Assembly: GCA_963575745.1 (NCBI GenBank)
Contig: CAUYUJ010016157.1
Coordinates: 5,001 to 62,500 of the forward strand
Direction: 5' to 3'
Source: Prorocentrum cordatum
Taxonomy: Eukaryota > Sar > Dinophyceae > Prorocentrales > Prorocentraceae
Length of the DNA stretch: 57,500 nt
Part shown: positions 31,031-40,061 of the stretch, piece by piece
Numbering within the stretch: the first letter of the stretch is position 1
How the letters are laid out: each line of letters starts with the position of its first letter
Notes under the pieces: model-generated
Seen by the model: only the letters and a program-made list of their open reading frames with translations
Told to the model about the DNA's origin: nothing
Database searches by the model: none
Translations under genes and position numbers: made by a program

Positions 31031-31542
31031 ACGGAGGGCTGGCGCCAGGAGCTGCTCGCAAGCGCAGCAGCGCACACGGCGGGCGCAGAGAGGCACTCGG
31101 AGACCCCGCGGCAGCGCCGCGCGGCGAGGGCTGCCTGCACCGAGAGGTGCCCGCGGTCTGGCCGCCGGCTCTGCCGAGCTGCAGCCGCCGCCGGTGTGGT
31201 TCGGGGGCGGACAGAACCTAAAACGACGCGAAGATCGGGACAAAATCGGATCGGGATAACTCGAAATCTCTGAGAATCGGCGGGTTTGGAGGATGTATTG
31301 GGCGCCGCGGCCGCTCCAGAGCGTTCCGGAACGCTCTGAGAGCGCTCCGGAACGCTCTGGAGCGATTTATCCCGATCCTGGCCCTGTTTTAGAACCCCCG
31401 AATCACACAGGGGTCGATGGAGGCGGTCGATGGGGGTGGCAGCGAGGGCCGCAGCAACGGGGCCCCTCGGAGCCCCTCAAGGGGACCTGTTCATCAAGTG
31501 GGGGAAAGCCACCCGGACCCGATAGCTGGCGTTTGCGAAAAG
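31031..31542. other. Gene-free stretch with GAGCGTTCCGGAACGCTC palindromes
   Basis: Mostly GC-rich mixed sequence. 31318-31337 is a perfect 20-bp palindrome, followed by a second imperfect copy to 31365. Confidence 0.6.
31318..31365. repeat. Tandem palindromes R
   Basis: AGAGCGTTCCGGAACGCTCT is its own complement, and GAGCGCTCCGGAACGCTC follows at once. A related set (CAGCGTTCCAGAACGTTC, GAGCGCTTTGGAACGC) lies at 50330-50375. Confidence 0.85.
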
Positions 31543-31713
31543 TCGGGGTGGACAGAACCCCCAACAGGGACACATCGATTCGTGAGTTGTCCGTTGTCGG
31601 TCCTCGAGAGGGCGCCGTGGCCGCGATTTTCCAGGCTTGCGCCCGCCAGGTCTGGGCCTCAGGTCGGTTTCACGAAGCCACGTTGTGCTACAGGGGGGTC
31701 TGTCCATCCCCGA
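31543..31713 (+). mobile_element. TCGGGG MITE (family H), young copy 1
   Basis: The left end TCGGGGTGGACAGAACCCCC and right end GGGGGGTCTGTCCATCCCCGA are inverted repeats. Exactly 171 bp, as in copy 2 at 33478, with roughly 90% identity by eye. It is non-coding. Confidence 0.88.
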
Positions 31714-33167
31714 GTGATCAGTGTGTGTTTTTGTTGAGGGGTGGTACGGCAGGCTCCGTGCGGCCTTGGCGCGCCGGCGACGCCGTCGAGTGCTTTCAAG
31801 GTTGAGTTCCACGACGCGGCAGCCCCGACGGACACGGTAACGCCACTGGACCCGACGGGATTCAATTTTGAACGGTCGGAGTCGCGATCGATTCAAGGTT
31901 GAACGATCGACTCGGTGTCAAAAACCTTTGCGCGTGCCGACGCTGCACGAACCTAATTGCAGTATTGCACCATTGATGTTCCGTTGATCTGTCCGAGGGA
32001 ACTATTGCGCATTGCCGGCTTGGACGCCCAGGAGCCTCGCACCCCTGCCTTGCATCCTGACAGCATGCGGTGGCCGCAAAACGATGTGCACCTGCCCAGT
32101 TGCACGCGAGTGCAGCGTTGCTAGGGGAAGGGACAATTGCATAAACATACGGCAGGTTCGTGTCGTGCTGACTGGCGGCGACCCCGCCAGCGGCGTTCAG
32201 CGTTGAACGCCGCGGGCGACCCAGAATCGTTCGATGTTGAACGGTTCGGGCGTTCCAGAAGCAGCCGATCGTTCAAGGCGGAACGATTCCTGCGGTGTCA
32301 GAGTGCAACGCCGAAGTCGGCACGACTCAGGAGGGGAAAAACACACACAGACACAATTAATCGTCGATTCTCCAGAAAATATCGGAAAATATGGGAAGTG
32401 GGGGGGAAGACAATGACCCAGAAAATATAGGAAAATATGGGGAATATTTTTATAGGTGTGTGTTTATTTGTATCTCCAGGGCCCCTTCAAATAGCTTCAT
32501 GTTTACGCAGCTGCTCTTTCTTCGAGTCGTGACCTTCATTTTCGACTCCCACAGCACAGGCAGTCAGAGGAGGAGGAGGTACCTGTACCTCTACCCCCTC
32601 GTCCGTGTTCCCCTTTTTGGGCCTCTTCGGAGGCCCTCGTCGCCACCGCTGGATTCGCCTCGAAATCCTGGTCAGTACGCACCCCGGGAGAGGTCCGAGA
32701 GTAGCGGTATCAGTACCTTTTGGTTTCTGCAGGCAGGGTTGACCACGGCAGGCGTTGAGGCTGGAATGGTAATCCTTCTCGCTTCGATTCCCTAGAGTGG
32801 ATGGTGCGGACTGGGGCCTCCACGAGGGTGCAAAGTCATTCGCGCTGCGCGGTCTGGGAGATTTCAGAGCGAGTCGCGAGTCCCTCATCGTGTTCCAGCG
32901 GGGGGCGGTGCGTAAGAGTGGAGATACTCGCGCTTGGCGGAGCGCGAAGCGCGAAGTTATCTGCCCTAGTGGAAGATGTTGCACGGTCTTGGCGAGAAGT
33001 CCAGGCACAGGGTCGATGGTACGGCCATCCTGTCGTCCTCCCCGTGGGAAGGCTATGGACGAGGACACGCAGTCCTTGGTGACGCAGCTGTTCCCGCCCG
33101 GTGCGAACACCGATCACGTGTGCGTGCTCGATGATTTCCTGGATTACTTTGCGACGCCGGACAGGGG
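31714..33167. other. Gene-free stretch
   Basis: Contains several GAACGATYGAC/TTCAAGGTTGAACGATCG short repeats (31795-31915, 32185-32295), a GGAAAATATGGGAA direct repeat (32380-32450, recurring at 33930-33990) and repeat G copy 2 (32641-32697). No gene is seen. Confidence 0.55.
32641..32697 (+). repeat. Dispersed repeat G, copy 2
   Basis: Core match to 22041-22107 (GCTGGATTCGCCTCGAAATC, GCACCCCGGGAGAGGTCC). Confidence 0.65.
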
Positions 33168-33375
33168 GAGGGGGAGACGAAGGCGGGGGGAGGAGTGGAA
33201 GAGAGGGCGAGGAGAGGGCGGGCGAGGAGAGGGAGGAGTGGAAGAGAGGGCGGGCGAGGAGAGGGCGGAGGGCGAGGAGAGGGAGGAGGGCGAGGAGAGG
33301 GCAGGGCGAGGAGAGGGCGAGGAGGGGAGACGAAGGAGGGGCGAGGAGAGGGCGAGGAGTGGAAGAGGGAGGGCA
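33168..33375 (+). repeat. GGCGAGGAGAGG minisatellite
   Basis: Degenerate 10-12-bp units (GAGGAGAGGGCG and variants) repeated more than 15 times. Confidence 0.88.
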
Positions 33376-33477
33376 GGGCGGGAGTCCCAGCAGACGGGGG
33401 CGCGGAGCCAGTGGAGCCGCCTCCTCCTCCTCCCCCGCCCTTGAAGAGGCCCCCCGCTTCCCATATTTTCCCATAGT

Positions 33478-33648
33478 CGGGGCTGGACAGAACCCCCAAC
33501 AGTGACACGTCGATTAGTGAATTGTCCGTTTTCGGTTCTCGAGAGGGCGCCGTGGCCGTCATTTTCCAGGCTTACGCCCGCCAGGTTTGGGCCTCAGGTC
33601 GTTTTCACTAAACCACGTTTTGCTACAGGGGGGTCTGTCCATCCCCGA
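33478..33648 (+). mobile_element. TCGGGG MITE (family H), young copy 2
   Basis: Same termini and length as copy 1. The flanks read CATAG before and CATAG after the element, a likely 5-bp target duplication. Confidence 0.9.
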
Positions 33649-34311
33649 CATAGCTTCCGGGGAACCGGCGATCAATTGTGCCTGTGTTTTTCTTTTCCCT
33701 CCTGCTCCCTGTCTATCGGCTTCCTTCTCTGGCCCTCTTCGACGGTGCCCAGCGCTCTCCGGCTCAGACCCCCTTCCTGCGCCCGGCCCCCTGCGCCCGC
33801 CGGCCGGCCGCTGCAACCGACGCCGGGCCCCGGGGACCCTCGCAGATCGGCCCACCTCGAATGACGCAGAAAGGTGGGTCAGGAGGGACCGAAGACACAC
33901 AGACACACTTAAGCGTCGATTCCCCCGAAAACATGGGAAAATATGGGAAGTGGGGGGGGGAAGGCAAAAGCCCAGAAGGTATGGGAAAGCATGGCGATCT
34001 TTTGATTTGTGTTTGTGTGTGTGTCTATTTGTGGATCCCAGGGCCCCTTCAGTGGGGTCCAGGGCTCCGGTCGCGGTGTGTCGCGATGCGGCAATTTTGT
34101 CCGCAACGGCAGATGGGGGGGTCCCTCGCTCGCGCCGCGCTCCCATCAGGGAGCTCGCTTCTTCGCAGGGCCGGACCTGCACGGTGTCTGTGCGCATTCG
34201 CGGGCCGCGTTCGTCTCGACCTCGCTCTGCTGTAAAGGCGGACTGGAGACAAAACGAGGGAGACAACACGGAAACGAAAAACACAGTTGAGGTTCAGCCT
34301 TGCTTTTTTAG
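33649..34311. other. Gene-free stretch
   Basis: Includes the second GGAAAATATGGGAAGTGGGG direct-repeat block (33935-33960), paired with one at 32385-32405. No gene is seen. Confidence 0.5.
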
Positions 34312-34398
34312 GGTCGCCCCTGCTTCTCAGCAGGCGCGGGCCTCATCTGCAGATGTGGGGCCGGCGCCCTCCAGGAAGCAGCCTCCTTCTAAGATTGA
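34312..34398 (+). repeat. Dispersed repeat J, copy 2
   Basis: Aligns with 14588-14672 (TGCTTCTCAGCAGGCGCGGG, GGGGCCGGCGCCCTCCA, AAGCAGCCTCCTTCT). The MITE that follows appears inserted at its right edge, since TTCTAAGAAGC resumes after it. Confidence 0.7.
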
Positions 34399-34546
34399 GT
34401 CGGGCCTGCCTCTCTACAGGGTGAATATTCAAGAATAGTACAAAATAGTCTGGGAACCATGTTTCGATTATTTCTAACTATCTTTGAGTAGTTTGGGGTA
34501 CTTTCTATTGTTCGTCAAAAATCCGCCTGAGGAGGACATGTCCGAC
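34399..34546 (+). mobile_element. TTAA MITE (family A), copy 3
   Basis: Left GTCGGGCCTGCCTCTCTACAGG, right CCTGAGGAGGACATGTCCGAC. The interior AATAGTCTGGGAACCATGTTT fits the family. The left flank TTGA is near TTAA; the right flank is lost. Confidence 0.82.
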
Positions 34547-34559
34547 CGCATTCTAAGAA

Positions 34560-34945
34560 GCCTTCCCCCGTCTTCCCCCAGTCCTCCCTCTGCCCTTCCA
34601 GCCGTACGCAGCCCAAAGCCTTGCAATCCCTCCTTGTCCTCTCCCTCGTCGTCATCCCCGCGTCCCTCCTCCTCGTCGTGTTCCCCCCCCCTCCCTACGA
34701 CGTTGCGTCCTTCGTGCTCGCACGCTTCAGAGTCCCCCTCTTTCACCCCCGTGCCCATCCCTCTTCGCCCTCTGCGTTCCCCATCCATCAGTACCTCCAT
34801 CTCGATCATCACCCTCGCTTTTCTCATCCTTGGTCGTCTCCCCATCCGTCTCCACGTCCTGTCCCTGATCCTGATCCTTGTTATTCCATGCCCCTCGTCG
34901 GCTTCCTCCTCCCCGTCCCTCTCCTCCGCCTTTCCCTCCTCTTGT
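34560..34945 (+). repeat. Pyrimidine-rich tract
   Basis: T/C-rich degenerate sequence resembling 940-1375. It yields Pro/Ser/Leu-rich frames without conserved features. Confidence 0.7.
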
Positions 34946-35339
34946 GCTTTAGGAAGAGAGGCTGGCGGGGGCAAAGGAGAGAGACGGGAACGGGGAAGGG
35001 CCCCTTATCCATCGCCGCGCGCGGTTCGTGAGGAGACTACGTTCAGCGGCTCCCACATCGTCCAAGCGGACAGCGCCTGGGCGAGCTTCGTCCCTCCTCT
35101 CACTTGTTGCCTCCCCCTTTTTCTTAAGACACTCAGCGTCCGTATATAATCATGCGGGCTTTCGCCCCGACCAGCTGGTCCCAAGTCGAAAGACTGTTTT
35201 GGGGGAATGCTCGTCCGGATAGAGCCGCGATGCGACAGGCCCGTTGTGAATCCGCAGCGCGCGGGTGAGTTCTCGTGCGAATGCCGCTGCCGCCCAGAGA
35301 CAGAGCCCCCCACGCAGGCCGCCGTTCGCCGAGCCCCCT
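34946..35339. other. Gene-free stretch
   Basis: Mixed GC-rich sequence leading into the duplicated TCC block. No gene is seen. Confidence 0.5.
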
Positions 35340-35960
35340 TGTGAAAGACGCGCCCAGCCCAAGCGTTCAGCGCCCTGCGACGAGAACGTGTCCTCACAGT
35401 CATTGGGCTCTCCTCCTCCTCCTCCCCCTCCTCCTCCTCCTCCTCCTCCTCCTCCTCCTTCTCCTCCTCCTCCTCCTCCTCCTCCTCCTCCTCCCCCTCC
35501 TCCCCCTCCTCCTCAGTCCTCACAGTCATTCGGGGCTCTCTCTCTCTCTCTCTCACGTGCTGCGCAAGCGTGTTTTGCGCTCCAAGCCTGGCGCATCCTC
35601 TCTTCACCGAGGTCCCGGGATGCGACATCAGATCGAGGCGCTCCTCCTCCCCCGCCGCTTCGCGGTGCGGGCCGCCGCCGCTCTATACCTCCTCCTCTTC
35701 CACCTCCTGCTTCTCCTCCTCCTGCTCCTCCTCCTCCTCCTCTTCCTCCTTCCCCTCCTCCTCTTCCTCCTCCTCCTCCTCCTCCCCCTCCTCTTCCCAG
35801 CCCAAGCGAGCAAGGTATCAGCGCCCTGCGACGAGAACGTGTCCCCACAGTCCTTGGGCTCGTCTCGCAAGCTGCGCACGCGTTTTTTGCGCCCCAGCCT
35901 GGCGCTGCGCACCCCCTGTCTTTCCCGAGGCCCCGGGATATGGCATCAGATTGCGGCGCT
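35340..35960 (+). repeat. Tandem duplication around (TCC)n arrays
   Basis: Two units share CCTGCGACGAGAACGTGTCC, CACAGTC.TTGGGCTC, CTGCGCA.GCGT.TTTTGCGC and CC.GGGATR.G.CATCAGAT. In unit 1 (35340-35690) a TCC array splits the block; in unit 2 (35800-35960) it is absent. TCC arrays lie at 35412-35515 and 35690-35795. A CT microsatellite lies at 35538-35553. Confidence 0.85.
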
Positions 35961-36356
35961 CCTCCTCCTCCTCCTCCTCCTTCTCCTCCTCTTCCTCCTC
36001 CTCCTCCTCCCCCTCCTCCTCCTCCTGCTTCTCCCCCTCCTCCGCCTCCTCCTCCTCCTCCTCCTCCTCCTCCTCCTTCCTCCCCCTCCTCCTCCTCCTC
36101 CTCCTCCTCTCCTCCTCCCTACTCCCTCCTTCTCCCCTCCTTCCCCTCCTCCTCCTCCTCCTCCTCCTCCTCCTCTTCCCCCTCCTCCTCCTCCTCCTCC
36201 TCCTCCTCCTCCTCCTCCTCCTCCTCCTCCTGATTCTATCCCTCTCCTCCTCCTCCTCCTCCTCCTCCCTCCTCCTCCTCCTCCTCCTCCCCTCCTCCTC
36301 CTCCTCTCCTCCTCCTCCTCCTCCTCCTCCTCCTCCTCCTCCTCCTCCTCCTCCTG
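35960..36356 (+). repeat. (TCC)n array, 400 bp
   Basis: The longest array of the window. It accounts for open frames of up to 698 codons that have no other support. Confidence 0.97.
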
Positions 36357-36499
36357 GGCCGCTTCGCGTTGCGGGCCGCCGCCCCTCCGCACCCCTGGTT
36401 CGTCGAGGCCGCGCTCGGCGCGCCCTCCTCCGCTCGCTTCCGAGCCTGCGCGTGTCCGCCCCGCGCGGACGCGGCCGCAGCTGGCGCCTTTCCTCGGCA

Positions 36500-36740
36500 G
36501 GGCTCATTTCGACTCCTCCGACTCGATTCGAATCGACTTCGACGGCTTCCGATTCCGATTCGATTCGACTTCGGACTCCGATCTGAGCCCCTGTTTTTCT
36601 GACGGAGGCCGATTGGCTTCCCGATGTCCGCCGATGCGACGTCTCCCGGCTTGGCGGCCGAGTTCAGCCGATCCGATTCATTTCGATCGCCGATCCGAGT
36701 TGTCGATTCGATTCTGGGCTCTCCTGCCCTGGTTCCCGGT
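36500..36740 (+). repeat. Dispersed repeat P, copy 1
   Basis: TCCGATTCGA-rich sequence aligning with 48540-48790 (CGATTCGA.TCGACTTCGA, TGCCGAT..G, CCGATCCGATYCAT.TCGATCGCCGAT). Both copies directly follow a TCC array. Confidence 0.8.
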
Positions 36741-36899
36741 TCCTGGTGGCTGCAGGGTCGTTCGGACGAAGCCTCCCCCCCCAGGGCCCGTCGGCCCTGG
36801 TGGGGGGGGGGCGATCCAACTGGGGCCAGGTGACCCCCGGAGCACCGCGCCGAGGGCCACGGGCGGCGGCCTTTTTTTGTTGCGCGCGAGGCAGGGACA
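36741..36899. other. Short unique stretch
   Basis: Contains GGGCCCGTCGGCCCTGG and other short GC palindromes. No gene is seen. Confidence 0.4.
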
Positions 36900-36937
36900 G
36901 GCAGGCAGCCAGGCAGACACAGACAGACGGACAGACC

Positions 36938-37000
<63 letters not shown>

Positions 37001-37001
37001 C

Positions 37002-37044
<43 letters not shown>

Positions 37045-37060
37045 GACAGACAGATAGACA
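36900..37060 (+). repeat. (ACAG)n tetranucleotide array
   Basis: About 35 copies of GACA, almost perfect, with a few CGA substitutions. Confidence 0.97.
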
Positions 37061-37274
37061 GATGGGAAGGAGGCGACAAGAGGACGAAGGATGACACGAC
37101 GCGCCCCTCCCGCCCGTCTTCGTCCACTCTGTCTCGGGCGAGGCGTTGGGCCTCGCGGGCCCAGAGCGTCGGACGGCCTGGGCCTGGAGAGGCCCAGGCA
37201 ACGAGCGCAGTGCCTCCTCGACTTCTGAGGCGCGGGAGGTCGGCAGAGACGGCGTGCAGGGCATGCCCACTCCT

Positions 37275-37306
37275 CCCTCCTCCTCCTCCTCCTCCTCCTC
37301 CTCCTA
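37275..37306 (+). repeat. (TCC)n array upstream of the LINE
   Basis: About ten TCC units, roughly 110 bp before the LINE start codon. Confidence 0.95.
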
Positions 37307-37413
37307 GCCGCCGTTGTGGCTCTGACAACGGGGCGGCTTTGAACATGCGACCAACAGGTTCCCCTTTCTGAACCGTTGGCCAGCGGCAGTCGCGGGGAGA
37401 TGCGGCAGGCGCC

Positions 37414-39048
37414 ATGAGCCGCCTGTGTTGTTTCCTTCTCGCGCTGATGCCACTCTGGCGTACCCATCAGAGTGCAGCTGGCCCTTCATGGAAGTTTGTG
37501 CAGTACAATCCATTAGCGTGTACGAGAGTGGATCGAATCGAGGATATAGGGGCGACGTTCGATGACGTGGAGGCGGTGGCAATCACGGGCACCCAGCTGC
37601 AGGCCAGGGAGCTTGACGTACAACGGCGTAGAGTACAGGGTCGTCTGCTTCTGGAAGCGGGATGGAGGAGAGGGCCCAACTCGAACAAAGCGTGTGGAGT
37701 GGCGGTATTATTGCATAGGCGCTTTCGTGAAGAACAAGTACGTGCTGTACGAGTGGGGGCTGGTCTCGAGGGGAGGTGTCTTTCAGTTCGTGTGCGCACA
37801 CTCACAGAGGACTTCACGATCATTGCGCAGTACTACCCGCCGAAGGTGACGGAGACAAAGAAGCAGCCGGCCTACAAGCGGACGGTGAGGGCCATGACGC
37901 AGTGGCTTTCTAGAGAACTAGCGGCGTGCCCGTCCAGGTCGGTACCTGTGGTTATGTGTGACTTGAATGATGGGATTGGCTTGAAGAAGAGCGACGATGA
38001 CAAGGTGATAGATGAGGAGGTGGTGTTTTTCCCTGGTGCGAGTATTGAGTACTTTGCTGGAGCTGCGTTTCGGGAGGTATTGCAGAGTCACTTCATGGCG
38101 GCGGTGACGACTTTGTGTGACTTACCAACTTTTTTCAGTGCGACGTCCAACTCTATCTTGGACTACGTTTGTGTACCGCAGTCGATGATTGGTGCTGTAC
38201 GAGTGACTGGAGCGCTGATGGGAAAAGGAAGACGTTTGCAGCTCATCAATGTTGCGGGAAAAAGAGATCACTTGCCTGTTTTTTTTGAGATAACCCGCCC
38301 GTCTTTTGCACGGCAGGAACAGCAGACATGCCAGCAGCCGCCTCACTTAGGAGAGCAGCGGCTGCACCCAGATGCGATGATGGCTGCGCTGAGGGGAGGG
38401 GTGGGGTTACGGGACTTCCTTGACGGGGTGGAGGGGAGGATGGAAGCGCAGCAACAAGAGTGGATGCGACTGGCGTCGCAAGACTCGCCTGATCGTCTGT
38501 TTCAGTATTTAGAGCAGGTCTTGTATGATGCGGCTCGTCCTTTGTTTGTGAAAGCGTCTCAGAGTGTGCCAGGGCGAGCGGAGCTAGAAGCGACTCGTTC
38601 TAATCTTTTGCAGCAGCGCAGGGAGCTGAGAGCTTCCCTGGAGGGGGTAGCGTCTGAGATCTTAGAGGCAGTGTCTGAAGAAATTCGCCGGGTCACTCGA
38701 ACACTCAGAGGAATGGCCAAGCAGGCTTTTAAGCGGAGAAGGGACGAGCATCTGGAGCACTTGAGGGACTCCTGGGGCTCGAGGAATCTTCACAAAGCTT
38801 TTTTTCACGCGAGGATGGCGGCGGGGGTGCGGGTCGGGCCAACAAAAAGAAAACATTTAGAGGTCCGCGCTGCCCTGCCGACTCGCGAGGAGCAACTGAG
38901 GTTCTGGGCGGAGCCTGGACCTCTTGGAGGAATGGAGGCGGTGGAGGTTGAGCGGTGGTGGGGGTTGCCTGAGGAGCAGATGTATAGCGCGCCTTTTTTG
39001 CCAGAACGAAGCGGAGCAAGCGCAAGAGGATTTAAAACGTGTACGTAG
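37414..39048 (+). CDS. LINE ORF part 1: EEP-family endonuclease and linker
   Basis: 544 codons. An ATG at 37414 is followed by a hydrophobic start (CCFLLALMPLWR). The EEP-family marks are KFVQYNPL (strand 1), VAITGTQL at the Mg-binding Glu position (Glu replaced by Thr/Gln, unlike the usual ETK), SNKACGVAVLL, a YYPP motif, VVMCDLND (the D-x-N box, 37948-37971), SILDYVCVP and GKRDHLPVFF (catalytic D-H, 38263-38285). It should nick target DNA for target-primed reverse transcription. A paired frameshift in 37600-37670 is possible, since another frame there reads YNGVEYRVVCFWKRDGG. The linker is Glu/Arg-rich and helical. The last ~18 codons before the stop are out of frame with the RT. Confidence 0.8.
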   Translation: MSRLCCFLLALMPLWRTHQSAAGPSWKFVQYNPLACTRVDRIEDIGATFDDVEAVAITGTQLQARELDVQRRRVQGRLLLEAGWRRGPNSNKACGVAVLLHRRFREEQVRAVRVGAGLEGRCLSVRVRTLTEDFTIIAQYYPPKVTETKKQPAYKRTVRAMTQWLSRELAACPSRSVPVVMCDLNDGIGLKKSDDDKVIDEEVVFFPGASIEYFAGAAFREVLQSHFMAAVTTLCDLPTFFSATSNSILDYVCVPQSMIGAVRVTGALMGKGRRLQLINVAGKRDHLPVFFEITRPSFARQEQQTCQQPPHLGEQRLHPDAMMAALRGGVGLRDFLDGVEGRMEAQQQEWMRLASQDSPDRLFQYLEQVLYDAARPLFVKASQSVPGRAELEATRSNLLQQRRELRASLEGVASEILEAVSEEIRRVTRTLRGMAKQAFKRRRDEHLEHLRDSWGSRNLHKAFFHARMAAGVRVGPTKRKHLEVRAALPTREEQLRFWAEPGPLGGMEAVEVERWWGLPEEQMYSAPFLPERSGASARGFKTCT

Positions 39049-40061
39049 GACGTTGCGGCAGGTTAGTAAGAGGAGGGTCACCCCTAAGTGGTCGGCTCCG
39101 ATAGAATTGTGGGACATGGTTTTGAATCTTGGAGGGGGGATCCCTGCCAAGAAGCAAGTGGAAGGGGTTGGGGCCCCTGGGGCCGCGAGGCCCACTCTTT
39201 TCTTCACTAGAGCGATGTATCTAGGATTGTGGCGAATCAGATCGTCTTTACACACGCCGAGAGTTTGGCACTGCAGCCAGGCTAGTGGACTCAGGAAGTC
39301 GGACGCGGAGGGCCCCGCTGGGAAGCGATGGGTCCACATGTTGCCTCCGATAGGAAAAGTGTGGTACTCGGCTCTGATGAATAGATCGATCATGGCTCCT
39401 GATGTGCACGGATATCAGCCAGGTAGGAGCAAAGAGACTCCCATGCTGGTTTCCTCCATCTTGGCGTGGAGAGCGCAACGAGAGGGCAGATCTTTTTGCA
39501 GGCAGTACTTTGATGCCACTAATGCGTTTGGTAGTATCTCCCAAGTAAGGCTGAAGCTGGCAACGGCTGAACTTTTTGAGGGAGGTACGGTGCCCATGGG
39601 GCTCCAGAGAGTGGATCAGGCCACCATCTCGGTGCCGTGTGAATTCGGGTCGGGGCTTTTGCGGCCTGGCTGTGGCGGGATGATGGGGGACCCGTTTATG
39701 GTGGCGGCGTGGGTGAGGGCCTTTCAACCTAGTGTGGCGCGGTGGTGCAGTGCGATGGCCGCTGAGGGTGCGATGGAGGGACAGATGGTGGCTACGGGCC
39801 CCTGTGATCCTGACCCGATCGACCTTGCGCTATGCCAGTATGCTGATGACCTGGAGCTTTCCCACCTGGGAAAGCCCAATGAGCGTGCTGCTTCTCTTCT
39901 GGCGAGGGTGCGAAGGGCTTCTGATCTCCTGTCGGTGGCGCTGGCCGAAGATAACTGTGCTCAAAATACCAAGAAGCAGATGAGTTTGATTAGTTTGCTA
40001 GGACCAGGCGCGCATTTAGATTTACGAGACATACGCTTGGGGAGGCTTCAAGTCCCAGGGG
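39000..40061 (+). CDS. LINE ORF part 2: reverse transcriptase domain
   Basis: This frame takes over from part 1 near 38994-39000, where the T6 run makes the join. Diagnostic motifs are PPIGKVWYSALMNRSI, GYQPGRSKETPML, the motif A box YFDATNAFGSI (about 39509-39541), GGMMGDPF at the motif B position and the catalytic QYADDLELSH (39836 onward). YADD rather than FADD is normal for non-LTR elements. The metal-binding aspartates are intact, so the polymerase core was functional until recently. The frame breaks at 40058, just before the motif D-like VRYLGGQF. Confidence 0.9.

Noticed and set aside
37300-37330. Possible spliced-leader relic before the LINE (AGCC...GGCTC)
   Set aside because: The spacing between the two matching blocks is three bases too long and the core ATTTT is missing.
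35275-37371. 698-codon open frame
   Set aside because: It is mostly poly-Leu, poly-Pro and Asp/Arg/Gln repeats from TCC and ACAG arrays, with no conserved domain.
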